From Comamonas koreensis (GTDB lineage Bacteria; Pseudomonadota; Gammaproteobacteria; Burkholderiales; Burkholderiaceae_C): DNA of 64,000 bases. The stretch covers positions 4,092,001 to 4,156,000 of the forward strand of contig NZ_CP043575.1 of NCBI RefSeq assembly GCF_014076495.1. Direction: 5' to 3'. Shown one piece after another: positions 26,884 through 36,230 of the stretch. The position numbers and the translations under genes were made by a program. The notes beneath the pieces were generated by a model. That model saw nothing but the letters and a program-made list of their open reading frames with translations. It was not told the origin of the DNA and ran no database searches. The stretch's first letter is position 1. Every line of letters begins with the position of its first letter.

Positions 26884-28333
26884 GGCCACCCCAGCCGCGC
26901 CCGCCACGCCCACGGCCCAGATGCAAGGCCTGGCACTGTGGGCGCAGCAGTTCACGCCGCGCCTGGCCTGCGTGCCCTCGGACAGTGTGTTTGGCGATGC
27001 CCTGGTGCTGGAGCTCTCGGCCAGCGAACGCCTGTTTGGCGGCCGCCAGCAACTGGCCCGGCGCCTGTTGCGCGAGAGCCGGCAGCTGGGCGTGCAGGCC
27101 ATCAGCTGGGCCCCCACCAGCCTGGCGGCCATTGCGCTGGCGCGCTGCGGCATCCGCCACGGCATGGGCCAGCCGCTGCCCCAGATGCTGGCGCCCCTGC
27201 CCTTGCAGGCCATCGATGCAGTGGCCCGCCATGCCGAGCTGCTGAGCCAGCTGGGCTGCCAGAGCCTGGGCGCCGTGCATGCGCTGCCCCGGGGCGCGCT
27301 GGCCCGGCGCATGGATACGGACATCCTGAAAGCCCTTGACCAGGCCCATGGCCTGCTGCCCGACCGCTACCCCTGGATCCAGTTGCCCGCCCGCTTTGAT
27401 GCCCGGCTGGAGCTGCCCATGCGCATCGACCAGGCAGATGCGCTGATGCACGGCGCGCGCCAGCTGCTGCTGCAGCTGTGCGGCTGGCTGGCGGCGCAGC
27501 GGGCGGGCGTACGCAGCTTTCGGCTGTGCTGGTGCCATGATGCGATGCGCTCCCGCCATGTAGGCGATGGCGGTGAGCTGACCATCCACACCGCCAGCAC
27601 CACGCGCGATCTGCAGCACCTGTGCCGCCTGCTGCAAGAGCACCTGGCCCATGTGCAGCTGCAAGCCCCTGTCGGCGAGCTGCGCCTGCATGCCGATGCC
27701 CCCGAAGCGTTGCAAGAGCGCAGTGCCAGCCTGCTGCCCGACAAAACCGCCGATGGCGAAAGCCTGGAGCAGGTGCTCGAACGCATCACCGCCCGCCTGG
27801 GCGAAGACCAGGTGCAGCGCCCGCTGCTGCGGCCCGACCACCGCCCCGAGTGGCAGGTGCAGTGGCTGCCCGCGCAGCCAGCCGGCAAGGCCAAGGCCGC
27901 CCCGCCCGCTGCACAGCCCCATTCACGGCTGCATGCACCGCTGCATGTGCCGCCCCTTGCGCAGCCCAGCTTCTTGCTGCCCACCCCCCTGCAACTGCTG
28001 CAGGACAGCCAGAGCCGGCCGCTCTACCACGGCCCCTTGCAGCTGCTGCTGGGCCCGCAGCGCATCGAAGGCGGCTGGTGGCACCGCAGCCCTGGTTTTT
28101 TGCCGGCGGCCGACTCGGATGGCGACACCCACATCGATGAGGCGGCCCCCGGCAGCGATCACAGCGATCACCGCAAAGATCCGCCCCAACCCGCCCCCAT
28201 CACCCAAACCGCCCACACCGCGCTGCGTGATTACTGGGTCGCCCACAGCCCGCATGCCGGCTTGCTGTGGATCTTCCACACCCGCTTGTCCGCCAACAGC
28301 GGCGCCTGGTTTCTGCATGGCCGCTTTGCCTGA
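26801..28333 (+). CDS. imuB: ImuB, Y-family polymerase-like mutasome protein
   Basis: Non-catalytic Y-family homologue that links DnaE2 to the beta clamp. I place the start at ATG 26801 (MTAIWAALLPQLPHP), which gives the IWxxLLPQL N-terminus of the family; anything upstream in frame is imuA antisense to its own frame and meaningless. The palm-domain acidic residues of active Y-polymerases are not visible (VLELSASERLFGG replaces the SxDE motif). A linker and an ImuB-C domain (QDSQSRPLYHGPLQLLLGPQRIEGGWW) follow; RDYWVAHSPHAGLLWIF is the usual end. Length 510 residues. Confidence 0.92.
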   Translation: MTAIWAALLPQLPHPAASARPSPACSTEATPAAPATPTAQMQGLALWAQQFTPRLACVPSDSVFGDALVLELSASERLFGGRQQLARRLLRESRQLGVQAISWAPTSLAAIALARCGIRHGMGQPLPQMLAPLPLQAIDAVARHAELLSQLGCQSLGAVHALPRGALARRMDTDILKALDQAHGLLPDRYPWIQLPARFDARLELPMRIDQADALMHGARQLLLQLCGWLAAQRAGVRSFRLCWCHDAMRSRHVGDGGELTIHTASTTRDLQHLCRLLQEHLAHVQLQAPVGELRLHADAPEALQERSASLLPDKTADGESLEQVLERITARLGEDQVQRPLLRPDHRPEWQVQWLPAQPAGKAKAAPPAAQPHSRLHAPLHVPPLAQPSFLLPTPLQLLQDSQSRPLYHGPLQLLLGPQRIEGGWWHRSPGFLPAADSDGDTHIDEAAPGSDHSDHRKDPPQPAPITQTAHTALRDYWVAHSPHAGLLWIFHTRLSANSGAWFLHGRFA

Positions 28334-28357
28334 GCAGCGCCGCACCCGTCTAGAGCC

Positions 28358-31300
28358 ATGGCCACGCGTCCCAAACTCTCCATCCCCCACTACGCCGAGC
28401 TGTGGTGCCTGAGCAATTTCAGCTTTCTGCGCGGCGCCAGCCACCCGCATGAGCTGGTCGACCGCGCCCATACCCAAGGCTACCGCGCGCTGGCCCTGAC
28501 CGATGAATGCTCGCTCGCCGGCATCGTGCGCGCCCATGTCGCAGCGCGTGACTGCGGGCTGCCGCTGATCGTGGGCGCGCAGTTTGAGGTGCAGCCCAGC
28601 GATGCGGCCGCGCCCGCCTTCACCCTGGTGGCACTGGCCTGCAACCTGCATGGCTATGGCAACCTCTGCGCCCTCATCACCCAACTGCGGCGCAAATCGC
28701 CCAAGGGCAGCTATGCGCTGGCGCAATCGGCCATCCACCCACGCGCGCTGCAAGACTGCCTGCTGCTGCTGGCCCCCAGCCGCCAGGCCAGCCCGGCGCA
28801 AACCCAGGCCCAGGCCGCCTGGCTGCAGCAGCACTTTGCCGGCCGCTGCTGGCTGGCCGTGCAGCTCGATCGCAGCCTGGGCGACGAGGCCTGGCTGGCG
28901 CAGATGCGCGCGGCGGGCAGCAGCAGTGGCGTACCGCTGGTGGCCGCTGGCAATGTGCACATGCATGTGCGCTCGCGCAAGCCCATGCAGGATGTGCTGA
29001 CCGCCATCCGCCTGCGCCGCCCGCTGACCGACTGCGGCTACGCGCTGCAGCCCAATGCCGAGCAGCACCTGCGCAGCCGGCTGCGGCTGGCGCAGATGTA
29101 CCCGCCCGATCTGCTAGGCGCCACCCTGGACATTGCCGCGCGTTGCCAGTTCTCGCTGACCGAGCTGCGCTACCAGTACCCCGACGAGGTGGTGCCGCCC
29201 CAGCTCACACCAGCGGCCTATCTGCGCCAGCTCAGCTACGAAGGGGCGGCCCGCCGCTGGCCGCAAGGCACGCCGCCGCAGGTGCAGGCCACCTTGGAAA
29301 AAGAGCTGGCCCTTATCTCCGAGCTGCAGTACGAGCACTACTTTTTGACCGTCTACGACATCGTGCGCTTTGCCCGCAGCAAGGACATCCTCTGCCAGGG
29401 CCGGGGCTCGGCCGCCAACTCGGCGGTCTGCTTTTGCCTGGGCATCACCGAGGTCGATCCGGACAAGACCCGGGTGCTGTTCGAGCGCTTTATCAGCAAG
29501 GAGCGCAACGAGCCGCCCGATATCGATGTCGACTTTGAGCATGCCCGGCGCGAAGAGGTCATCCAGTACCTGTACAAGAAATACGGCCTGCACCGCGCAG
29601 GCCTCACTGCCGTCGTCATCCGCTACCGGCGCAAATCCGCGATCCGCGATGTGGCCAAGGCGCTGGGCTTTGCGCCGCCCAGCATCGATCTGCTGGCACG
29701 TGACCATTCGCGCTGGGACGACGAGTTGCTGCGGGCCGAAGCGCTGGCCCAGTGCGGCCTGCAGGCGGGTGACCTGGCCGTGCGCCAGCTGCAGGAGCTG
29801 GTCGAGACCCTGCGCGATTTTCCGCGCCACCTGTCCCAGCATGTGGGCGGCTTTGTGCTCACCCGGGGCCCGCTCTCGCGCATCGTGCCGATCGAGCGCG
29901 CCAGCATGGAGAACCGCACCGTCATCCAGTGGGACAAGGACGACCTCGATGCCGTCGGCCTGCTCAAGGTCGATGTGCTGGCGCTGGGCATGCTCACCGC
30001 GCTGCAAAAAATGCTGCGCCTGGTGGGCGCACGCCAGGGCCGCAGCTTTGCGCTGGGTGATATCCCGCACGACGACAAACCCACCTACGACATGATCTGC
30101 GCGGCCGACACGATCGGCGTCTTCCAGATCGAAAGCCGCGCCCAGATGAGCATGTTGCCGCGCCTGCGGCCCAGGGAGTTCTACGACCTGGTGATCGAGG
30201 TCGCGCTGGTGCGGCCCGGCCCCATCCAGGGCGGCATGGTCCACCCCTATCTGCGCCGCCGCCAGGGGCTGGAAGAAATCCAGTACGAAAGCGAGCTGTT
30301 GCGCCCGGCGCTGGAGCGCACCCTGGGCGTGCCCATCTTCCAGGAGCAGGTGATGCAGATCGCCATCGATGCGGCCGGCTTCAGCGCCGGCGAGGCCGAC
30401 CAGCTGCGCCGCTCGATGGCGGCCTGGCGCCGCACCGGCAACCTGCAAAAGTACTACGACAAGATCATCAACGGCATGACCGGCAATGGCTACTCGCAGG
30501 CCTTTGCCGAGTCGATCTTTCAACAGATCCAGGGCTTTTCGGAATACGGTTTTCCGGAGAGCCATGCCGCCAGCTTTGCGATCCTGGTGTACTTCAGTGC
30601 CTGGATCAAATGCCACTACCCGGCTGAGTTTTTAGTAGCCATGATCAACAGCCAACCGCTGGGCTTTTACAGCAACAGCCAGCTGATCCAGGATGCCCAG
30701 CGCCATGGCGTGCAGGTGCTGCCCGTCGATGTGATGCACAGCGGCATGGATTGCACTACCGAAGCGGCCAGCGGCCCCCACCCCGCCGTGCGCCTGGGCC
30801 TGCGCCTGGTCAAGCAGCTGCAGCAGACACAAGTCGAGCGCCTGCTGCAGGCCCGCAGCGCCGCCCCCTTCGACAGCGCCCAGGACCTGGCCCGCCGCGC
30901 CCAGCTGGACGCCCCGGCGATGAAGTACCTGGCCGCCGCCGATGCCCTGGCCAGCCTTGAAGGCCACCGCCGCAACCAGCTCTGGCACGCCTCCGCACCG
31001 CTGCACCACAGCCGCCTGCTGCGCGCAGCCCCCATCGACGAGGAAGAGCTGCAACTGCCCGCCGCCAGTGAGCAGGAAGACATCCACTGGGACTATGCCG
31101 CGCTGGGCCTGAGCCTGCGCCGCCACCCCATGGCCTTGCTGCGCGAACGCCTGCAGCGCCACCGCTTCCAAACCCAGGCCGAGCTGCGCGAAGCGCGCGA
31201 CGGCAGCTGGGTGCGCGCCTGCGGCATCGTCACCCTGCGACAGCAACCACCCACTGCCAAGGGCGTCGTCTTTATCACCCTGGAGGACGAAACCGGCAAC

Positions 31301-31486
31301 CTGCAAGTCATCTGCTGGCCCCATCTGCGCAGCGCCCAGCGCGATGCCCTGCTGCACGCCCAGTTCCTGGCCGTGCAAGGCCGCTGGCAGCGCAGCGGCG
31401 AGGTCGGCAACCTGATCGCGCACCAGTTGCGGGATGTCTCGGACTGGTATGACAGCCTGCGGATTCGGAGCCGGGATTTTCGGTGA
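28358..31486 (+). CDS. dnaE2: Error-prone DNA polymerase III alpha subunit DnaE2
   Basis: C-family polymerase for translesion synthesis, third gene of the SOS cassette. The 1042-residue protein starts MATRPKLSIPHYAELWCLSN. It has an N-terminal PHP domain (NFSFLRGASHPHELV, ALTDECSLAG), the polymerase core with PPDIDVDFEHARREEV holding the catalytic aspartates, the GRGSAANSAVCFCLGIT motif, the HVGGFVLTRGPL motif, a fingers region around FPESHAASFAILVYFSAWIKCHYPAEF, and an OB-fold near the C-terminus (VVFITLEDETGNLQVICWP). It starts 25 bases after imuB. Confidence 0.95.
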   Translation: MATRPKLSIPHYAELWCLSNFSFLRGASHPHELVDRAHTQGYRALALTDECSLAGIVRAHVAARDCGLPLIVGAQFEVQPSDAAAPAFTLVALACNLHGYGNLCALITQLRRKSPKGSYALAQSAIHPRALQDCLLLLAPSRQASPAQTQAQAAWLQQHFAGRCWLAVQLDRSLGDEAWLAQMRAAGSSSGVPLVAAGNVHMHVRSRKPMQDVLTAIRLRRPLTDCGYALQPNAEQHLRSRLRLAQMYPPDLLGATLDIAARCQFSLTELRYQYPDEVVPPQLTPAAYLRQLSYEGAARRWPQGTPPQVQATLEKELALISELQYEHYFLTVYDIVRFARSKDILCQGRGSAANSAVCFCLGITEVDPDKTRVLFERFISKERNEPPDIDVDFEHARREEVIQYLYKKYGLHRAGLTAVVIRYRRKSAIRDVAKALGFAPPSIDLLARDHSRWDDELLRAEALAQCGLQAGDLAVRQLQELVETLRDFPRHLSQHVGGFVLTRGPLSRIVPIERASMENRTVIQWDKDDLDAVGLLKVDVLALGMLTALQKMLRLVGARQGRSFALGDIPHDDKPTYDMICAADTIGVFQIESRAQMSMLPRLRPREFYDLVIEVALVRPGPIQGGMVHPYLRRRQGLEEIQYESELLRPALERTLGVPIFQEQVMQIAIDAAGFSAGEADQLRRSMAAWRRTGNLQKYYDKIINGMTGNGYSQAFAESIFQQIQGFSEYGFPESHAASFAILVYFSAWIKCHYPAEFLVAMINSQPLGFYSNSQLIQDAQRHGVQVLPVDVMHSGMDCTTEAASGPHPAVRLGLRLVKQLQQTQVERLLQARSAAPFDSAQDLARRAQLDAPAMKYLAAADALASLEGHRRNQLWHASAPLHHSRLLRAAPIDEEELQLPAASEQEDIHWDYAALGLSLRRHPMALLRERLQRHRFQTQAELREARDGSWVRACGIVTLRQQPPTAKGVVFITLEDETGNLQVICWPHLRSAQRDALLHAQFLAVQGRWQRSGEVGNLIAHQLRDVSDWYDSLRIRSRDFR

Positions 31487-31715
31487 GGGGGACTGGCCCT
31501 GACCAAGGGCAGTCCAAAGATAGGCTGATTTCGTCAACCTAACCAGGGGCAGTCCAACCAACAGCACAAGAGTGTCTAGCAAAGCCTGGGCGATTCACGG
31601 ATTGGTAGCACCACGTCAATCCATGCCGAGCGATATCAGGTGCCGATGCGGCTGCAGCGGATGAAGTGAACACGGGCGCTCGTCATCGCAGAACTCCGCT
31701 GCTGCCCGCTTGGCA

Positions 31716-32120
31716 TCAGCGGCCCAAGGCCGTCTCATGCAGGTACTGCCAGCGCACGGCCCCATCGGCGCAATCAACAATCGCCGTGGCCCAGCGCGCC
31801 ATGGCTGTACCGTTCAGATGGTGGGTCTCCTGGTAGCGCAGCGCCACGCTGCTAGCGGCTTGCCAGACGGTGGCCACCTCCCTGATCTCAATGCGCAGCC
31901 CGGGCCGACCAGCAGCGGCCTGCTGGAACATGGCAGCCACCTGCGGCAGCTGCACCACGGCACCTGCGGTGGTCACCATGCTGAAGCCTTCCGCAAATAC
32001 GGGCATCAGCTGGTCAATGGCAGCCCGCGCCATGCCCGGCGCGCCGGCAAAAATGGTTTGGATCAGTTCGTGCACGTCGTAGACACTGCGCTCGGCAGCC
32101 TGGGTGTAGGGATTATTCAT
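31716..32120 (-). CDS. NTF2-like/SnoaL-like small protein
   Basis: A 134-residue soluble protein (start ATG 32120, MNNPYTQAAERSVYDVHELI). The pattern of an N-terminal helix pair followed by GFSMVTTAGAVVQLPQVAAMF and a run of beta strands with ALRYQETHHLNG and WQYLHE fits the NTF2-like fold (DUF4440/SnoaL type). It overlaps the 3' end of the MFS gene by eight bases. No catalytic residues can be assigned, and function is unknown. The 229 bases between dnaE2 and this gene contain only a short repeated GGGCAGTCCAA and no convincing gene. Confidence 0.65.
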   Translation of the reverse strand: MNNPYTQAAERSVYDVHELIQTIFAGAPGMARAAIDQLMPVFAEGFSMVTTAGAVVQLPQVAAMFQQAAAGRPGLRIEIREVATVWQAASSVALRYQETHHLNGTAMARWATAIVDCADGAVRWQYLHETALGR

Positions 32121-33468
32121 GGTGGGTTTTTTCTGCAGGCAAGCTGCGTAGTGGAAGAAGGGGAAGCAATCCCAGCAAGGCGGCGATCGCAAATGTGAGG
32201 TGATAGGCCTGGGGCGCAGACCAGCGCTGGGCAAGCAGATTGAAAAGCATCAGCAGCAGCGCCGCGCCCACGCTGAAGGCCATTTGGCGGTTGATGTTCC
32301 ACAGCACACTGGCCTTGTGGGTTTGGGCGCCGTCAAAATCCATCAGCGCCGTGGTCTGCGCGGTGTTGGCGCCCATCCCGCCGCCTGTGCCCATCAGCGC
32401 ATAGGCCAGGATGAGGATCGGCAGATCCTGTGTGGAATCCACCGCCGCCAGCGCCGCAATGCCCAGGCTGTGCAGCAGCATCGAAAGCACAAACAGCCGC
32501 CCAGCCCCCACCCGGTTGTACAGGCGCCCGCACAGCACCATGGCCACCAGCGCCCCTGCGGCATACACCACCATGAAGCGCCCCGTCTGCGCCGCTCCCA
32601 TATGGAGCAGGTCTTGCAGATAAAAGATATTGAGCAGGTTCACGCCGGTAAAAATGCCGGGGATGGCGTAGTACACCCAGATCGACAGCGCGAGCCGCGG
32701 GCTTTGGAGCAAACGCACATCCACAATGGCATCGGCCACGTTGCGGGAATGGCTGGCATAAAGGCGGGCCAACAGCAGCGCAGCCCCCAAACAAGCCAAT
32801 GCCACCACGCCCGCTTGGCCCGCACCGTAGAGCGACATGCCGAGCAAGGCACTGGCCAGCGCGGCGCTGATCAGCAGCAGGCCGAGCAGGTCGGGCCGCG
32901 TCTGCGCTGGCCTGGGCTCCTCGCGCAGCCACAGCCATGACAACGCAGCGGCCGCCAGGGCCAGCGGAATATTGGCGTGGAACACCCAGCGCCAGGAGGC
33001 CTGATCCACGATCCAGCCGCCCAGGCTGGGAGACAGCGCGGGCGCCAGCAGGGCCACTGCCATGACCAGGGTCGAGATGCGGGCCCGCTCGGCGCCTTGG
33101 AAACGGTTGAAGGTCATCGCCTGGCCCACAGGGATCAGCAAGCCCCCAGCCATGCCTTGCACAAAGCGCCAGCCCACCATCTGGCCAAAACTGCTGGCCT
33201 CGCCGCATGCCCAGACAGCCCCCGCAACCACCAGCATCGATGCTGCCAGCATGCGCCGAGCGCCCCAGCGGCTGGCCAGCCAGGGACTGAGCGGAATGAC
33301 AAGGGTCAGCCCGAGGATGTAGGCATTCGCGACCCAGGCGCTGGCCGCGCTGCCGATCTGGAACGCGGCGGCCATGCGTGGCAAGGCCACGGCGGGCATG
33401 AAGATGTTGATGCAGTCAATAAAAAATCCCAGCAAGAACACGGTGGCAATGCGGTAGCGGTACGTCAT
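32113..33468 (-). CDS. MFS multidrug efflux transporter (DHA2/EmrB-type)
   Basis: Inner-membrane drug/proton antiporter of 451 residues. Start ATG 33468 (MTYRYRIATVFLLGFFIDCIN). The protein has 12-14 hydrophobic segments, the loop 2-3 region SPWLASRWGARRMLAA, and the antiporter motif C-like stretch APALSPSLGGWIVDQASWRWVF in helix 5, typical of DHA2 pumps. It is divergent from a LysR gene 89 bases away, which likely controls it. Substrate unknown. Confidence 0.87.
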   Translation of the reverse strand: MTYRYRIATVFLLGFFIDCINIFMPAVALPRMAAAFQIGSAASAWVANAYILGLTLVIPLSPWLASRWGARRMLAASMLVVAGAVWACGEASSFGQMVGWRFVQGMAGGLLIPVGQAMTFNRFQGAERARISTLVMAVALLAPALSPSLGGWIVDQASWRWVFHANIPLALAAAALSWLWLREEPRPAQTRPDLLGLLLISAALASALLGMSLYGAGQAGVVALACLGAALLLARLYASHSRNVADAIVDVRLLQSPRLALSIWVYYAIPGIFTGVNLLNIFYLQDLLHMGAAQTGRFMVVYAAGALVAMVLCGRLYNRVGAGRLFVLSMLLHSLGIAALAAVDSTQDLPILILAYALMGTGGGMGANTAQTTALMDFDGAQTHKASVLWNINRQMAFSVGAALLLMLFNLLAQRWSAPQAYHLTFAIAALLGLLPLLPLRSLPAEKTHHE

Positions 33469-33557
33469 CTTGGATCCCTTTGGCCCAGGATGGTAGGCAG
33501 GGCTGCGCGGCCCGTCGATACCGCTATGCTTGAAACTTTGTTTGGCCAGATTGAACA

Positions 33558-34472
33558 ATGAACCGCATCGCTCTCTCCACCCAGCTGCACCGCGTGCAGA
33601 CCTTTCTGGCCGTTGTCGAGCTGGGCTCGTACACCAAGGCGGCCGATTACCTGTCCATCAGCAAGGCCATGGCCAGCCTGCATGTCAAAGCCCTGGAAGA
33701 GGCCCTGGCCGTCACGCTGCTGCTGCGCAGCACACGCAGCATTGCGCTGACCGAAGCGGGCCAGAACTTCTACGATGAGTTCAAGGAGCTGGTCGTCCAG
33801 CTGGAGAGCAAGTTTGACATGGCCATGCAGGGCCGCAAGCGCATCTCGGGCACCTTGCGCCTGAGCACCACGGGCGAATATGGCGAGCGCTACATCCTGC
33901 CGCTGGTGGCCAGGTTCGTGCAGCAGTACCCGGCCATCTCCATCCGCTACGACACCAACTCCTCGCTGAGCGACCTGATTGCAGAAAAGCTCGACCTGGT
34001 GGTGCGCCTGGGCAGCCTGGCCGATTCGGATTTCAAGAGCCGCAAACTGGACGATTACGACATCGTGCTCGTCGCCTCGCCTGCGTTGCTCAAAAGGCAT
34101 CCGGTGCGGCAGCCCGCTGATCTGGCCCCGCTCCCCTGGATTGCCAACAGCAATCTTCACAGCCCCACGCACTGGATCCTGCGCGGCCCCCAGGACAAGG
34201 AGACCGAGGTCAAAGGCAGCGCCGCCCACCATGCCAACACCTCCGCCGCTATCCGCCTGATGGCGCTGTCATCGCTGGGCATCGCGGTGCTGCCGGCCTG
34301 GCTGGTCGAGCAGGACCTGCACAGCGGCGCATTGCAGCAGCTGCTGCCCGGCTACAGCCTGCCACGCCAGTCGATCAGCGCTGTTTTTCCCAACAGCCCC
34401 CACCTGCCGCACAAGACCCGCGCCTTTATCGACTTTCTCAGCAAGCACCTGGGGCAACGGCGCACAGGCTAG
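33558..34472 (+). CDS. LysR-family regulator (divergent from MFS pump)
   Basis: 304 residues. Winged-helix N-terminus (VQTFLAVVELGSYTKAADYLSISKAMASLHVKALE) and effector domain with ISGTLRLSTTGEYGERYILPLVARF and LDLVVRLGSLADSDFKSRKL, as in the AaeR/CrgA-type subgroup. It lies back to back with the MFS efflux gene, so control of that gene is the simplest reading. Confidence 0.88.
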   Translation: MNRIALSTQLHRVQTFLAVVELGSYTKAADYLSISKAMASLHVKALEEALAVTLLLRSTRSIALTEAGQNFYDEFKELVVQLESKFDMAMQGRKRISGTLRLSTTGEYGERYILPLVARFVQQYPAISIRYDTNSSLSDLIAEKLDLVVRLGSLADSDFKSRKLDDYDIVLVASPALLKRHPVRQPADLAPLPWIANSNLHSPTHWILRGPQDKETEVKGSAAHHANTSAAIRLMALSSLGIAVLPAWLVEQDLHSGALQQLLPGYSLPRQSISAVFPNSPHLPHKTRAFIDFLSKHLGQRRTG

Positions 34473-34528
34473 GCCAGGCTTAACTTCACATTGCGGCCTC
34501 AACTGGGATCAGTGCGTTAGTCAGCATG

Positions 34529-34554
34529 AAAAAAACCCTCCGAAGAGGGCTTGG
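34529..34554 (-). terminator. Rho-independent terminator after the IPTL-CTERM-like gene
   Basis: On the minus strand CCCTC-TTCG-GAGGG, a stable UUCG tetraloop hairpin, is followed by seven T. It starts a few bases past the stop codon. Confidence 0.92.
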
Positions 34555-34557
34555 CCA

Positions 34558-35874
34558 CTAGGCAGTGTGGCGCTTTCTGCTGAAGAACCCGGCCAGGCCC
34601 AGCGTCAGCATCGACAGCAAGCCGATGCCCCAACCAGCCAGCCCGGGTACAGGCGTTGGCGCAGCCGGCTCGGGTGGCGTGACCTTGGCAGGAATGTGCA
34701 AGGTCACGGTGACAGGATCGGTCGTACAGGCAGGCGTAGGGGCCGACGTATCACAGACCCTGTACTGGAAAGTCACATCGCCAAAGTACACGCCGTCGGG
34801 TGTGTAGAGAATCAGCTCGGGGTGGATGGGATCGGGGATGCTCAGCGCGCCATACTGCGGCGCGCTCAACAACTGAACCGATGCCTTGTTGATGGCGCTG
34901 CCGCCGCCTTCCACATAGTCGTTGGCGGTGACATCGGGAATCGCAAAGGCATCCGAGATATTGGGCAAGCTGTGCTCATCATCAACGCCCTTGACCACCT
35001 CGGCGGCTGGAACCTGTGAGGCAGTTACCAGAATATTGTCAAAGGCCGCATAAGACTGGTCAGTCTCCAGCTCCCAGACCACGCCCAGGCGCTGGGTTGA
35101 ACTGTTAAAGCCCATGTTCGCCATATCCAAGGCATAGTGCATCGCATGCCAGTCAAACGACAGGCCATCCGGCGAAGCGCTGGAGAAAGAAAACACCTCT
35201 GTGCGCACAGGGCTGGCAGGCACCGCATTGATATTCACCGAAGACTCCGCAGCCGCGTTATCCACCAAGACAAAGCTGTCACCAGCTTCAAGCCGGTAGA
35301 AACGGAATTTGACGCTGTAGTCTTTGTTCGGTCTGTTGATCCACAGCTTGTTGTAGAAGTCGCCAGGGTTGGCGGGGTTGGCGCCATCGAGCTGCACGGC
35401 AAGCCCAGACCAATCCATCGATAGATCCATGAACTGCTGGCCTTGTGTCGGAAAAACCAGGCCCACCGCCTCTCGGTGCCGATAGTCACCGGACTGACGA
35501 ACAATACCACCCGTGAATCGGTTCAAAGGGCGCGAATCATCGGCATAGCCGGTGCCTTGCCAAGCCGGCGAGTGGCTGGCATTGGCGGTAGGATTGTTGA
35601 CCGCCTTGGTACACAGGCGATCGGCCGTTTTGACTTGAACGAACGAAAAGCCGTTGGCCGGATCGCTGTAATTTTGAGAGAAAGTCCCGTAGTTGTTACT
35701 CCCCGCCGGGGTGCCACCGCCATCTTTGCAAATCTCTGCCGCGTACTGCGCTGCGTTGGGCGTTTCAAAATCGTTCTGGTACACCGTGATCAGCCCCTGG
35801 GCAAAGAGGCTGGAGGTGGCCAGCAACATGGCCGAGGAAACAACGATGTTCCGGGCGTTTCGCTGACGAGTCAT
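34558..35874 (-). CDS. Exported protein with Ig-like domain and IPTL-CTERM-like sorting tail
   Basis: A 438-residue secreted protein; AAGGAAG lies before the ATG at 35874. An N-terminal signal peptide (NIVVSSAMLLATSSLFAQG) is followed by ~270 residues of beta-rich sequence opening LITVYQNDFETPN, then a cadherin/Ig-like repeat near residues 300-395 (VTANDYVEGGG, GVYFGDVTFQYRVCD). The C-terminus has PGLAGWGIGLLSMLTLGLAG followed by FFSRKRHTA, the Pro-x-Leu-x-x-Trp-Gly / helix / Arg-rich layout of IPTL-CTERM tails. Such tails mark cell-surface proteins in Burkholderiales. Function of the body is unknown. Confidence 0.78.
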   Translation of the reverse strand: MTRQRNARNIVVSSAMLLATSSLFAQGLITVYQNDFETPNAAQYAAEICKDGGGTPAGSNNYGTFSQNYSDPANGFSFVQVKTADRLCTKAVNNPTANASHSPAWQGTGYADDSRPLNRFTGGIVRQSGDYRHREAVGLVFPTQGQQFMDLSMDWSGLAVQLDGANPANPGDFYNKLWINRPNKDYSVKFRFYRLEAGDSFVLVDNAAAESSVNINAVPASPVRTEVFSFSSASPDGLSFDWHAMHYALDMANMGFNSSTQRLGVVWELETDQSYAAFDNILVTASQVPAAEVVKGVDDEHSLPNISDAFAIPDVTANDYVEGGGSAINKASVQLLSAPQYGALSIPDPIHPELILYTPDGVYFGDVTFQYRVCDTSAPTPACTTDPVTVTLHIPAKVTPPEPAAPTPVPGLAGWGIGLLSMLTLGLAGFFSRKRHTA

Positions 35875-36173
35875 AACACTTCCTTGGCAATCATGTTAGG
35901 CACCATCAATACATTTGATCGTGCTGATAAAGCAAAAGATGAAGTCTATTTAGCAAAGCTTGGGGAAACACATGATGAAGGTCAAATAACGTGAATCAAT
36001 GACCGTTTCATCCGGTTTGTCGCGGTCTGTGGCGCAGACCTCATACACCGGCCAGTGTAAATGTATTTATTTGTTTCCAATCCACTGGTCTATATGTATC
36101 CCGTGGCTGCCATTGATGTATCGGCAGACCTCTGCGCGTCGCCAGCATTGAGCAAGGGCCGCCTTGCCCCCAG
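35875..36173. other. Intergenic region without a supported gene
   Basis: About 300 bases between two minus-strand genes, lower in GC than the surroundings. It contains one short plus-strand frame (35894-35995, 33 codons) with no ribosome site, which I do not call a gene. It should hold the promoter of the IPTL-CTERM-like gene, but no clear -35/-10 pair is visible. Confidence 0.5.
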
Positions 36174-36211
36174 AAAAATGCACCACCAGCCTTTGCAGAC
36201 CGGTGGTGCAT
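36174..36211 (-). terminator. Rho-independent terminator after the TonB siderophore receptor
   Basis: Perfect 10-bp stem ATGCACCACC/GGTGGTGCAT with a 14-base loop; on the minus strand it runs into TTTTT. It starts about 20 bases past the receptor stop codon. Confidence 0.92.
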
Positions 36212-36230
36212 GCGTTGACTACAGCGGCGC

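Noticed and set aside
31487..31715. Repeated GGGCAGTCCAA and a bulged hairpin after dnaE2
   Set aside because: Could be a dnaE2 terminator, but there is no T tract and only two copies of the repeat; too weak to call.
31600..31715. Possible gene remnant on the minus strand downstream of the NTF2-like gene
   Set aside because: Short frames here give no recognisable motif and no start signal.
35894..35995. 33-codon low-GC frame in the gap before the IPTL-CTERM-like gene
   Set aside because: No ribosome binding site, no relative recognised, and it is only the end of a random longer frame.
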